A stretch of 64,000 nucleotides of DNA from RPQJ01 sp041910015 (GTDB taxonomy: Bacteria; Pseudomonadota; Gammaproteobacteria; Steroidobacterales; Steroidobacteraceae), in contig JAYRRR010000006.1 of the NCBI GenBank assembly GCA_041910015.1, positions 3,700-67,699 on the forward strand, given 5' to 3'. Both the position numbers and the translations under genes were made by a program. Under the pieces are notes generated by a model. It ran no database searches. It had not been told where the DNA came from and worked only from the letters and a program-made list of their open reading frames with translations. Positions 52,141 to 60,482 of this stretch are shown in pieces. Every line of letters begins with the position of its first letter. Positions within the stretch are counted from its first letter, which is position 1.

Positions 52141-53061
52141 TCAGGCGGCCCCGCACCGCGCGGCCAGGTCGCGCAATGCGAGCGCGAACGCGGCACCGTT
52201 CGGATACCTCGACACGGGTTCCTTGGCGAGCGCGCGGTCGAAGAACCCGTCGAGGCCTGCGGGCAGCGCCGGGTTGATTACGCGGATGCGCGGATGCGGC
52301 TCCTGCGCGATCTTGATCATCAGCGTCGGCATGTTGTCGCCGCGGAAGGGCAACTGGCCGGTCAGCAACTGGAACAGCGACACGGCGAGCGAGAACAGAT
52401 CGGAACTTCCCGTCGGGTCGCGGCCCTGCAACTGCTCCGGCGACATGAACGACGGGGTACCGAGCACGACTCCCGTGCGCGTGCGCCCGGCGTCCGTCAG
52501 TCGGGCGATGCCGAAGTCCGTGATCTTGAGTTCTCCGCTCGGCGCTTCGAACATGATGTTGGCGGGCTTGATGTCGCGGTGCACGACCTGGTTCAGGTGT
52601 GCATAGTGCAGCGCATCGGCCAGTCGCGCCACGATTTCGAGCGCGATCGCGGGGGGCAGCAGCCGCGTCTCGCTGGTGTACTCGACCAGGTGGCTGCCCC
52701 GGAGCAGTTCCATGGCGATGTAGGCCGTGCCCCGGTCCTCGCCGGCGTCGTAGATGGTGACGATGTGCGGGTGCGACAGGCGGCCGGCCATCTCCGCCTC
52801 GCGGAAGAACCGCGTGCGCGCCTGGTCGAGGTCCTCCGGCTCGAATTCATCGCCGAGACGGATGGCCTTCAGCGCGACCTCGCGGTTGATCCGTGGGTCG
52901 CGCGCGCGATAGACGATGCCCATCGCGCCCTTGCCCAGCTCGTTCAGCAGTTCGTAGCGGCCGAGTCTCACCGGCACCGCATGGCGTGTGGCAGGCTGTC
53001 GGCTCCGCCCGCCGGTGGAGTCGACGATCATCGTGGAATCGGCCTGGCTGCGTATCGTCAT
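52141..53061 (-). CDS. Serine/threonine protein kinase (PknB-like)
   Basis: 306 residues, a kinase domain with no transmembrane segment visible, so probably cytoplasmic. ATP-binding loop GKGAMG (residues 43-48), catalytic Lys65 (VALKAI), VVHRDIKPANIM catalytic loop, DFGIARL and the activation segment with GTPSFMSPEQLQG, all intact. Translation starts at MTIRSQAD. The trio of kinase, phosphatase and FHA protein in one operon is a known bacterial arrangement, here placed between alr and radA. Confidence 0.93.
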   Translation of the reverse strand: MTIRSQADSTMIVDSTGGRSRQPATRHAVPVRLGRYELLNELGKGAMGIVYRARDPRINREVALKAIRLGDEFEPEDLDQARTRFFREAEMAGRLSHPHIVTIYDAGEDRGTAYIAMELLRGSHLVEYTSETRLLPPAIALEIVARLADALHYAHLNQVVHRDIKPANIMFEAPSGELKITDFGIARLTDAGRTRTGVVLGTPSFMSPEQLQGRDPTGSSDLFSLAVSLFQLLTGQLPFRGDNMPTLMIKIAQEPHPRIRVINPALPAGLDGFFDRALAKEPVSRYPNGAAFALALRDLAARCGAA

Positions 53062-53140
53062 GTTCGGACGGCAGTATAGGAGGGGGACTGGGCCCGGAAT
53101 TGCCGCCGGCGTCACAGTCCGGAGGCGTCGGCCGCCGTGC

Positions 53141-53146
53141 TAGCAT
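53141..53146 (+). promoter_or_regulatory. Possible -10 (TAGCAT) upstream of radA
   Basis: TAGCAT 41 bases before the radA ATG, in the short divergent region between radA and the kinase gene. It is within the ten-base word shared with the dnaB upstream site. Confidence 0.25.
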
Positions 53147-53181
53147 CCGTCCGCTTCGCAGCGATTCTCCATCCGGCCGTC

Positions 53182-54555
53182 ATGGCGCGACCCAAGACCA
53201 GCTACGTTTGCGGCAATTGCGGCGCGCGCACGGCGCAGTGGCAGGGCCAATGCCCGGCCTGCGAGGCCTGGAACACGCTGGAAGTCGCCGTTTCATCGCT
53301 CGCCGCGGTTGCGCGTCGGGCCGCGTCGGGCGCGGCCACCGCGACCGGGCCCGCCAGCAGCCGGACCGTTGCGGAAATCGCGCAGGAGCGCGACGTCCGG
53401 GCCCGCACCGGCCTTGGTGAACTCGACCGCGTGCTCGGGGGCGGCCTCGTCGCCGGATCAGTCGTGCTGCTGGGCGGTGATCCCGGCATCGGCAAGTCGA
53501 CGCTGCTGCTGCAGGCCGCCGACGCTCTGAGCCGCGAGCGGCCGGTGCTCTACGTCTCGGGCGAGGAATCCGTGCGCCAGGTCGCGGCGCGTGCGCAGCG
53601 CCTCGGGCTCGACGCGACGAGCCTGCGTCTGGCCGCGCAGACGCGGGTCGAAGCGGTGCTGGAGGAGGCGATCGCCGCGCGTGTCGAGGTGCTGGTGATC
53701 GACTCGATCCAGACCATGCAGACGGAGCTGAGCGAGTCCTCGGCGGGTTCGGCGGTGCAGGTGCGGGAGTCGGCCGCGCGGCTCGTGCGGTTCGCGAAAG
53801 AGACGGGCACTGCGGTCCTGCTGATCGGTCACGTGACCAAGGAAGGACAGATCGCCGGGCCGCGCATCCTGGAGCACATGGTCGACACCGTGCTGTACTT
53901 CGAGAGCGACCCGGCGAGCCGCTTCCGGGTCGTGCGCGCCGTCAAGAACCGCTTCGGGAGCGCAAATGAACTCGGCGTTTTCGTCATGGCCGAGCAGGGT
54001 CTGCGCGAAGTGCGCAATCCCTCGGCCATCTTCCTGTCTCGGCATCCGCAGCCGGTCGCCGGCAGCGTCGTGACGGTCGTGCGCGAAGGCAGCCGTCCGC
54101 TGCTCGTGGAGGTGCAGGCACTCGTCGACGACGCCCAGGGGATGAACCCGCGCCGCGTCGCGGTCGGCTTCGAGTCGAGCCGGCTGGCACTGCTGCTCGC
54201 GGTGCTGCATCGTCACGGCGGCATCTCGACGGCCGGTCGCGACGTGTTCGTCAACGTCGTCGGCGGCGTACGCATCGGCGAGACCTCCGCCGACCTGCCG
54301 GCGGTGCTCGCGGTGACGTCGAGCCTGCGCGACCGGCCCGTGGCCGTCGATACCGTGTGTTTCGGCGAGATCGGGCTCACGGGCGAGATCCGGCCGGTGC
54401 CCTTCGGCGAGGAGCGCCTGCGCGAGGCCGCGAAGCAGGGTTTTCGGCGTGCGCTGGTGCCGGCGGCGAACGCGCCGCGCAAGGGCGCAGCGCTCGAGGG
54501 CATCGAGGTTGCGGGGGTGGGCAGCCTGCAGGAGGCGCTCGAGCAGGCGACGTGA
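53182..54555 (+). CDS. radA: DNA repair protein RadA
   Basis: 457 residues from the ATG of MARPKTSYVCGNCG. The zinc finger is C10-x2-C13 / C24-x2-C27. RecA-like ATPase with Walker A GGDPGIGKSTL and the RadA-specific KNRFGSANELGVF loop. The C-terminal Lon-like domain carries GEIGLTGEIRPVPFGEERL. It extends recombination intermediates by branch migration. Divergent from the kinase gene. Confidence 0.96.
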   Translation: MARPKTSYVCGNCGARTAQWQGQCPACEAWNTLEVAVSSLAAVARRAASGAATATGPASSRTVAEIAQERDVRARTGLGELDRVLGGGLVAGSVVLLGGDPGIGKSTLLLQAADALSRERPVLYVSGEESVRQVAARAQRLGLDATSLRLAAQTRVEAVLEEAIAARVEVLVIDSIQTMQTELSESSAGSAVQVRESAARLVRFAKETGTAVLLIGHVTKEGQIAGPRILEHMVDTVLYFESDPASRFRVVRAVKNRFGSANELGVFVMAEQGLREVRNPSAIFLSRHPQPVAGSVVTVVREGSRPLLVEVQALVDDAQGMNPRRVAVGFESSRLALLLAVLHRHGGISTAGRDVFVNVVGGVRIGETSADLPAVLAVTSSLRDRPVAVDTVCFGEIGLTGEIRPVPFGEERLREAAKQGFRRALVPAANAPRKGAALEGIEVAGVGSLQEALEQAT

Positions 54556-54671
54556 AAGGGCGCCGTGCCACCGCGGTCATACGCTGTCGCAGCGTCAGCA
54601 GGCGCGGCGGCAGCAGCAACAACGGCGGCAACCAGCTGGCCCTGCTGTAACCGAAACCGTAGCACCGGCAC

Positions 54672-55961
54672 CTAACCCTGCGGCTTGTCGACCTGCGCGC
54701 TCGCGACGGGCCGCAGCCGTACCGTCCGGACGGCGTTGTCGGTGACCTGCAGCACTTCCAGCGAATAGTCGCCGATGCGCAGGCGTTGCCCCGGGACCGG
54801 TATCGTCTCCATCTGCTCGACGATCAGGCCGTTCAACGTGCGCGGGCCGCTCGCCGGCAGCGTCCAGCCCATCTTGCGGTTCAGCGTGCGCACACTCGCG
54901 GAGGCGTTGACGACGAAGCTGTCGCTGCGCTCGCGGTGGACGTCCTTGTGCAGGATGCTCGTGTCGGACGTGAACTCGCCGACAATCTCCTCGAGCAGGT
55001 CCTCCAGCGTGACGAGCCCCTGCACGTCGCCGTATTCGTCGACGACGAACGCGACGCGGCGCCGCTGCCGCTGGAACTGCAGCAACTGCGTGTTGAGCGA
55101 AGTGCCCTCGGGCACGTAGTAGGGCTCGCGCGTCTTCGTCAGCGCGACGAGCTGGTCGCGGTCGAACTCGCCGCGCGCCAGCAGCCGCGCGACCTGCTTC
55201 ATGTGCAATACGCCGACCAGCGCCTCGAGATTGCCCTCGTAGACCGGGATGCGCGTGTGGCGGCAGTCGCGGATCTGTTCGACGACGTCGTCCCAGTCGT
55301 CGGTGAGGTCGATGCCGTGGATCTCGTGCCGCGGCACCATGATGTCCTCGACGGTGATCTTCTCGAGGTCGAGGATGCTCATCAGCATGCGCTGGTGGCG
55401 GTGCGGGATCACCGTGCTCGCTTCGGCGACGACCGTGCGCAACTCCTCGCTGCTGAGCGAGGTGCGGCTTGCCTCGTCGCGCGTGATGCCGAGCAGCCGC
55501 AGTACGCCATTGGCGATCAGGTTGGTTGCCGCGACGATCGGGTAGAGCACCTTGAGCAGGCCGGTGTAGACGACGGCGGCCGGCAGCGCGATCCGTTCGG
55601 GGTAGAGCGCGCCGAAGGTCTTCGGGGCCACTTCGCCGAAGATGATCAGCACGACGGTGAACACGGCGACGCCGACTGCGGCGAGGGTCTCGCCGCCCAT
55701 CTGCAGCGTGATCACCGTGACCAGCGCCGCCGCGGCCGAGTTGACGAAGTTGTTGATGATCAGGATCGTGCCGATCAGGCGGTCAGGCCGCTCGAGCAGC
55801 TGCTCGGTCATGCGCGCCGACGAGCTGCCCTCGCGTGCGAGGTGACGCAGACGGTAGCGGTTGACGCTCATCAGCGCCGTCTCGGTGGCCGAGGAGAAGG
55901 CCGAGAGCAGGATGGCGACCAGCAGCAGCAGCGACAGGACGGGCAGCGAGGGGACGCCCAT
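54672..55961 (-). CDS. corB: CNNM/CorC-type membrane protein (CorB/YfjD-like)
   Basis: 429 residues with an N-terminal CNNM domain of about four helices (residues ~1-150, with FSSATETALMS), two CBS domains (LEKITVEDIMVPRHEI ... LHMKQVAR; YVPEGTSLNTQLLQF ... FVVDEYGDVQGLVTLEDLLEEIVGE), and the C-terminal CorC_HlyC domain. It is a candidate magnesium/cobalt-efflux regulator. It sits next to ypjD and ffh, the position of corB/yfjD in E. coli. It is transcribed away from ffh. Confidence 0.92.
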   Translation of the reverse strand: MGVPSLPVLSLLLLVAILLSAFSSATETALMSVNRYRLRHLAREGSSSARMTEQLLERPDRLIGTILIINNFVNSAAAALVTVITLQMGGETLAAVGVAVFTVVLIIFGEVAPKTFGALYPERIALPAAVVYTGLLKVLYPIVAATNLIANGVLRLLGITRDEASRTSLSSEELRTVVAEASTVIPHRHQRMLMSILDLEKITVEDIMVPRHEIHGIDLTDDWDDVVEQIRDCRHTRIPVYEGNLEALVGVLHMKQVARLLARGEFDRDQLVALTKTREPYYVPEGTSLNTQLLQFQRQRRRVAFVVDEYGDVQGLVTLEDLLEEIVGEFTSDTSILHKDVHRERSDSFVVNASASVRTLNRKMGWTLPASGPRTLNGLIVEQMETIPVPGQRLRIGDYSLEVLQVTDNAVRTVRLRPVASAQVDKPQG

Positions 55962-55976
55962 GGCGGCGGTTCGGCC

Positions 55977-56813
55977 TCAGCCCCAGTGCTTGCCGAGCAC
56001 GTTCTCGAGGATGATCTTGCTGCCGAAGTAGGAGAGTCCGAGCAGCATGTAGCCGGCGAACGTCCAGCGCAGCGCCTTGCGGCCGCGCCAGCCGAAACGC
56101 AGCCGGCCGAGCAGCAGCACGCCGAAGACCACCCACGCCACGATCGCGAGCGTCACCTTGTGCACGAGATGCTGTGCGAACAGGTTCTCGACGAAGAATG
56201 CGCCGCTCACGAGCGCGAGCGTGAGCACGGCGAAGCCGGCGAGGATGCTCTGGAACGTGCCGGATTCGAGCGACTCGATTGGCGTCAGGATCCTGAGCCA
56301 GCCGAGCGGCTGGCGGCTGCGCAGCCGCCGATCGACGATGACCTGTGCGAGGGCGAGGGTCATGCCGATGGTCAGGAACGCGAAGGCGGTGGTCGCCATC
56401 GCGACGTGAAAGGCGAGTTCCCACCCCGCGCGGCCCATGGAGAACTGCCGCGTGCCTTCGGAGAACGCCGCTTCGAGCACGGCGGCAATCAAGAGCAGTA
56501 TCGCGGCCACGCCGCGCCGGCCGGGTCGCAGCGCCATCAGGATGGCCGTGACCGAGATGACCAGTGCAACCAGCGCCAGCGTGTCGCCGAGCGACAGCGC
56601 CGCATAGGGCTCGAGGCGACGCTCGTCCAGCAGCGCGGCGGCGTGGACGAAAGCGCCGACCGTCGCGATCGCCACGCTGGCGATGCGGCCGCCCCGGCCG
56701 TGGGCCGACGGCGGCTGGCTGCGATACTGGTACGTGGCGATGGCGAGCCAGCCGGCTCCGATGACGTAGCAGGCGACGGCGATCAGTGGCAGCAGCAAGC
56801 TGGAAACCGGCAT
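55977..56813 (-). CDS. ypjD: CcsA/cytochrome-c-assembly-like membrane protein YpjD
   Basis: 278 residues with about eight membrane helices, beginning MPVSSLLLPLIAVACYVIG and ending GLSYFGSKIILENVLGKHWG. The WELAFHVAMATTAFAFLTIGM segment (His near the middle) is a hallmark of this CcsA-like family. It lies between the CorB-like gene and ffh, as in E. coli. Function not established (heme-handling suspected). Confidence 0.9.
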   Translation of the reverse strand: MPVSSLLLPLIAVACYVIGAGWLAIATYQYRSQPPSAHGRGGRIASVAIATVGAFVHAAALLDERRLEPYAALSLGDTLALVALVISVTAILMALRPGRRGVAAILLLIAAVLEAAFSEGTRQFSMGRAGWELAFHVAMATTAFAFLTIGMTLALAQVIVDRRLRSRQPLGWLRILTPIESLESGTFQSILAGFAVLTLALVSGAFFVENLFAQHLVHKVTLAIVAWVVFGVLLLGRLRFGWRGRKALRWTFAGYMLLGLSYFGSKIILENVLGKHWG

Positions 56814-56887
56814 GTTGGTACGACCACCGCATCATGCCACGGACCCGCCGGGCTGAGGAGGACGGCAAACCGGCCCCGCCGGATGCC

Positions 56888-56893
56888 TATAAT
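56888..56893 (+). promoter_or_regulatory. -10 element of ffh
   Basis: A perfect TATAAT 61 bp before the ffh GTG, in the divergent gap between ypjD and ffh. No good -35 at standard spacing. Confidence 0.5.
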
Positions 56894-56953
56894 CGCGCTT
56901 TCCCGTCCGCCGGTCCGGCCGGACGCGTCCCGTCACCCCGAGGTTTGCGCCCC

Positions 56954-58303
56954 GTGTTCGACAAGCTTTCCGCACGTCTGGCATCGGTCGTCGACGGCCT
57001 GCGCGGCCGTGGCCGCCTGACCGAGGAGAACATCGGCGACACCCTGCGCCAGGTGCGCATGGCGCTGCTCGAGGCGGACGTCGCGCTGCCGGTGGTCAAG
57101 ACCTTCATCGACGGGGTCAGGGCGCGCGTCGTCGGTCAGGAGATCCACAAGAGCCTCACGCCCGGCCAGGCGCTGATCAGGATCATCCACGAGGAACTCG
57201 TCCGCGTCATGGGTGAGGGAGTACGGCCGCTGAACCTGCGCGTGCAGCCGCCGGCCATCGTGCTGCTCGCCGGCCTGCAGGGCGCCGGCAAGACGACGAC
57301 GGCCGCCAAGCTGGCGTCATGGCTCAAGACGCGCGAGAAGAAACGCGTGTTGCTCGTGTCGACCGACGTGCGCCGTCCCGCGGCACTGCTGCAGCTCGAG
57401 CGTCTCGGCCAGCAGCTCGGCATCGACGTGGCCCCGGCGAGCCCGACGCAGCTGCCGCTCGTCATCGCGCAGGAGGCGCTGGCGCTGGCACGGCGCGGCG
57501 TCTACGACGTGCTGCTGGTCGACACGGCGGGCCGCCTGCACGTCGACGAGCAGATGATGGCCGAGGTGCGCGAGCTCGGCCGCGCGTTGAATCCGATCGA
57601 GACGCTGTTCGTCGTCGACAGCATGGCCGGCCAGGATGCCGTCAACGCGGCTCGTGCATTCGGGGCCGCGCTGGCGCTGACCGGCGTCGTGCTGACCAAG
57701 GCGGACGGCGACGCGCGTGGCGGCGCGGCACTGTCGGTGCGGCAGATCACCGGTCAGCCGATCCTGTTCGTCGGCACCGGCGAGAAGCCCGACGCGCTCG
57801 AGGCGTTCCAGCCGGACCGCATGGCGTCGCGGATCCTCGGCATGGGCGACGTGCTGTCGCTGGTCGAGGAAGTTACGCGGCAGGTCGACCGCGCCGAGGC
57901 GGAGAAGCTCGCGCGAAAAGTCGCCAAGGGCAAGGACTTCGACCTCGACGACCTGCTGGGGCAGTTGCGGCAGCTCGAGCAGATGGGGGGCGTCGCGGCG
58001 CTCATCGACAAGCTTCCGGCGCAGCTTGCGGCCAAGGCAGGGGCGGTGCCGCAGGGGAACGAGAAGGAGGTCCGGCGACAGATCGCGATCATCTGCTCGA
58101 TGACCCCGCAGGAACGCCGCTATCCAAAGCACATCGACGGCTCCCGCAAGCGCCGTATTGCCGCGGGCTCCGGCACTCATGTGGCCGAAATCAACCGGCT
58201 GCTCAAGAACTTCCTGCAGATGCAGAAGATGATGAAGGGCATGGGCAAGGGCGGTCTGGGGCGCATGATGCGGGCGATGTCCGGCCGCCTGCCAGGGGTC
58301 TGA
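56954..58303 (+). CDS. ffh: Signal recognition particle protein Ffh
   Basis: 449 residues from the GTG of VFDKLSARLASV; the frame is open further upstream but without family similarity. N domain, then the G domain with GLQGAGKTTTAAKLA, DTAGRLHVDEQMM and TKADGDARGGAALS, and the Met-rich M domain ending NFLQMQKMMKGMGKGGLGRMMRAM. Its TGA stop lies within the inverted repeat that follows. Downstream genes are rpsP, rimM, trmD and rplS. Confidence 0.97.
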   Translation: MFDKLSARLASVVDGLRGRGRLTEENIGDTLRQVRMALLEADVALPVVKTFIDGVRARVVGQEIHKSLTPGQALIRIIHEELVRVMGEGVRPLNLRVQPPAIVLLAGLQGAGKTTTAAKLASWLKTREKKRVLLVSTDVRRPAALLQLERLGQQLGIDVAPASPTQLPLVIAQEALALARRGVYDVLLVDTAGRLHVDEQMMAEVRELGRALNPIETLFVVDSMAGQDAVNAARAFGAALALTGVVLTKADGDARGGAALSVRQITGQPILFVGTGEKPDALEAFQPDRMASRILGMGDVLSLVEEVTRQVDRAEAEKLARKVAKGKDFDLDDLLGQLRQLEQMGGVAALIDKLPAQLAAKAGAVPQGNEKEVRRQIAIICSMTPQERRYPKHIDGSRKRRIAAGSGTHVAEINRLLKNFLQMQKMMKGMGKGGLGRMMRAMSGRLPGV

Positions 58304-58379
58304 CCCCAGTCAAGAAAATCTTGACGGGGGTCCCTTCAAGATGTTCTTGACTGGGGTCACTTGACTGGGGTCAGACCCC
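58295..58379. repeat. Inverted GGGGTCTGACCCC-type repeat between ffh and rpsP
   Basis: The arm GGGGTCTGACCCCAGTCAAG (58295-58314) is an exact inverted copy of CTTGACTGGGGTCAGACCCC (58360-58379). Inside lie two further GGGGTC words and smaller dyads such as CAAGA-AAA-TCTTG. The transcript could fold into one long hairpin or several small ones. This GGGGTCAGACCCC type of element recurs in many proteobacterial genomes as a dispersed REP-like sequence; it may also act as the ffh terminator. Confidence 0.75.
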
Positions 58380-58427
58380 TCCACCCCCTCCACACCCACA
58401 AGCATTTCAATGGCCTCGAAATTTCGT

Positions 58428-58433
58428 TATAAT
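58428..58433 (+). promoter_or_regulatory. -10 element of the rpsP-rimM-trmD-rplS operon
   Basis: A perfect TATAAT followed by the GC-rich discriminator TCGCGGC, 69 bp before the rpsP ATG. The -35 at 17-bp spacing is TTTCAA (three of six). The discriminator is typical of stringently controlled ribosomal promoters. Confidence 0.55.
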
Positions 58434-58501
58434 TCGCGGCTCTTTTTTGACTGGGCATGGCGAGGCGCCGCCCGGTCGCGAACCTGAGGCATCGAAGCAA
58501 G

Positions 58502-58762
58502 ATGGTGACGATCCGTTTGCAGCGCCGCGGCGGCAAGAAGGAGCCCTTCTACCACGTGGTGGTGACTGACAGCCGCCGCGCGGGCGGCGGGTCGCTGGAG
58601 CAGGTGGGGTTCTACAATCCCGTCGCGCGCGGCAGCAGCGAGGAACTGCGCCTGGACCTGTCGCGAGTCGACTACTGGCTCGGTGTGGGCGCCCAGGTCT
58701 CGGATCGCGTCGCGCAACTGGTCAAGAGCTACCGCAAGAGGCAGGTCGCCGCGGCGGCCTGA
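58502..58762 (+). CDS. rpsP: 30S ribosomal protein S16
   Basis: 86 residues from the ATG of MVTIRLQRRGGKKEPFYHVVV, the usual start of S16; an upstream in-frame ATG at 58457 would add 15 poorly conserved residues. VGFYNP and RVDYWLGVGAQVSDRVAQLVK match the family. First gene of the rpsP-rimM-trmD-rplS operon. Confidence 0.96.
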   Translation: MVTIRLQRRGGKKEPFYHVVVTDSRRAGGGSLEQVGFYNPVARGSSEELRLDLSRVDYWLGVGAQVSDRVAQLVKSYRKRQVAAAA

Positions 58763-58782
58763 GCCGGGGCGCGCGGCGCAGC

Positions 58783-59307
58783 ATGATCGCGCGCCAGCGG
58801 TCCGCCAGCCCGGGCGCCGTGTCGCTGGGCCGGGTCGGGTCACCGTTCGGCGTGCAGGGCTGGGTCAAGGTCACGTCCTACACCGAGCCCGTCGCCGGCA
58901 TCGCCGACTACCCGCGGTGGACACTGGTCCAGCGCGGCGAGGCCCGGGAGGTCCGCGTGCTCGAGGCAAAGCGGGCCGGGTCGCAGGTGGCGGTCAGGCT
59001 CGAAGGCATCGAGACGCGCGAGGCGGCGCAGGCGCTGACGGGGGCCGAGGTGCAGGTGGAACGCTCCGAGTTGCCGCCGGTCGGCCCGAAAGAGCACTAC
59101 CTGCACGACCTGGTCGGGCTCGAGGCGGTGAACCGTGAAGGCGCTCCGCTCGGGCACGTGGACGGCTTTCTGGACCTGCCGGCGCACCCCGTGGCGGTGC
59201 TGCGCGCGGGCAAGGTCGAACGTCTGGTGCCGCTGGTCCCGGAGCGACTCGTCGCGGTGGACCTTGCGGCGGGGCGCGTGACCTTCGACTGGCATCCGGA
59301 CGACTGA
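58783..59307 (+). CDS. rimM: Ribosome maturation factor RimM
   Basis: 174 residues. N-terminal OB-like domain with LGRVGSPFGVQGWVKVTSYT, then the PRC-barrel with EHYLHDLVGLEAV and the C-terminal VPLVPERLVAVDLAAGRVTFDW. It assists assembly of the 30S head near S19. It lies 20 bp after rpsP and 30 bp before trmD. Confidence 0.95.
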   Translation: MIARQRSASPGAVSLGRVGSPFGVQGWVKVTSYTEPVAGIADYPRWTLVQRGEAREVRVLEAKRAGSQVAVRLEGIETREAAQALTGAEVQVERSELPPVGPKEHYLHDLVGLEAVNREGAPLGHVDGFLDLPAHPVAVLRAGKVERLVPLVPERLVAVDLAAGRVTFDWHPDD

Positions 59308-59337
59308 AGGGCTGGCACAGGGATCAGGGTAGGCACG

Positions 59338-60120
59338 ATGCGGATCGTCGTCGTGACGCTGTTTCCCGAACTCGTCGAACAGGCCGTCCGGTTCGGCGTG
59401 CTCGGCCGGGCGCTCGAGCGCGGCGTGCTCGCGGTGGAGACGGTGAACCCGCGGCAGTTCGCCACCGACGCGCACGGAACCGTGGACGACCGGCCCTACG
59501 GCGGCGGCCCGGGGATGGTGTTGAAGGCCGAGCCGTTGCGGCAAGCGATGGCGGAGGCTGCCGTGAGGGTGCCGGCGGCGCGCCGTGTCTGCCTCGCGGC
59601 GGACGGGGCACCGCTCACGCAGCGAAAGGTGGCAGAGTACGCGGGTCTGACGGAACTGGTCCTGGTGGCGGGGCGCTACGAGGGCATGGACGAACGGTTC
59701 GTCGAGGCGTGCGTCGACGAATGCGTCTCGATCGGCGACTTCGTGCTGAGCGGCGGCGAACTGCCGGCGCTCATGGTGATCGACGCGGTGGCGCGCCTGT
59801 TGCCGGGCACGCTCGGCGACGCGGAGTCCGCCGTGCTGGAGTCGTTCGGCGACGGCCTGCTCGACTGGCCGCACTACACGCGGCCAGAGGTGTGGGCGGG
59901 CCGGGCGGTGCCGCCGGTGCTGATCGGCGGCAACCACGCGGCGATCGCGCGCTGGCGGCGCAGGCAGTCGCTGGGGCGCACGTGGCAGCGCCGGCCCGAC
60001 CTGCTGGCGCGCCGGGAGTTGAGTGACGAGGAGCGCAGGCTCCTCGCGGAATACCAGGCGGAGCCGGATGCGCCGCGACAAGAGCATGGACGGAACGCAG
60101 ACCAAGTGGTGAAGAAATGA
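59338..60120 (+). CDS. trmD: tRNA (guanine-N1)-methyltransferase TrmD
   Basis: 260 residues. SPOUT fold for m1G37 formation: DDRPYGGGPGMVLKAEPL, VLVAGRYEGMDERF, DFVLSGGELPALMVIDAVARLLPG, and ESFGDGLLDWPHYTRPEVW. The stop overlaps the rplS start (ATGA). Confidence 0.97.
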   Translation: MRIVVVTLFPELVEQAVRFGVLGRALERGVLAVETVNPRQFATDAHGTVDDRPYGGGPGMVLKAEPLRQAMAEAAVRVPAARRVCLAADGAPLTQRKVAEYAGLTELVLVAGRYEGMDERFVEACVDECVSIGDFVLSGGELPALMVIDAVARLLPGTLGDAESAVLESFGDGLLDWPHYTRPEVWAGRAVPPVLIGGNHAAIARWRRRQSLGRTWQRRPDLLARRELSDEERRLLAEYQAEPDAPRQEHGRNADQVVKK

Positions 60121-60461
60121 GCAATATCATCGCCGCGCTCGATGCCGAGCGCATGACCCGCGCAGTGCCCGACTTCGGCCCCGGCGACACCGTCGTCGTC
60201 GAAGTCAAGGTGAAGGAAGGCGAGCGCGAACGTGTGCAGGCCTACGAAGGCGTCGTCATCGCGAAGAGCAACCGCGGCCTGAACTCGTCGTTCACGGTGC
60301 GCAAGATCTCGCACGGCGAGGGCGTCGAGCGTGTGTTCCAGACGTACAGCCCCGCCCTCGGCAACATCACGGTGAAGCGCCGCGGCAACGTCCGTCGCGC
60401 CAAGCTGTATTACCTGCGCGAGCGCACGGGCAAGTCCGCCCGCATCGAAGAAAAGGTCTGA
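60117..60461 (+). CDS. rplS: 50S ribosomal protein L19
   Basis: 114 residues: MSNIIAALDAERMTRAVPDFGPGDTVVVEVKV..., then GVVIAKSNRGLNSSFTVRKISHGEGVERVFQTYSP and the RRGNVRRAKLYYLRERTGK end. Coupled to trmD by the ATGA overlap. The sppA gene follows after 21 bp. Confidence 0.98.
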   Translation: MSNIIAALDAERMTRAVPDFGPGDTVVVEVKVKEGERERVQAYEGVVIAKSNRGLNSSFTVRKISHGEGVERVFQTYSPALGNITVKRRGNVRRAKLYYLRERTGKSARIEEKV

Positions 60462-60482
60462 CGCGGGACGGGCGCGCCTCGC

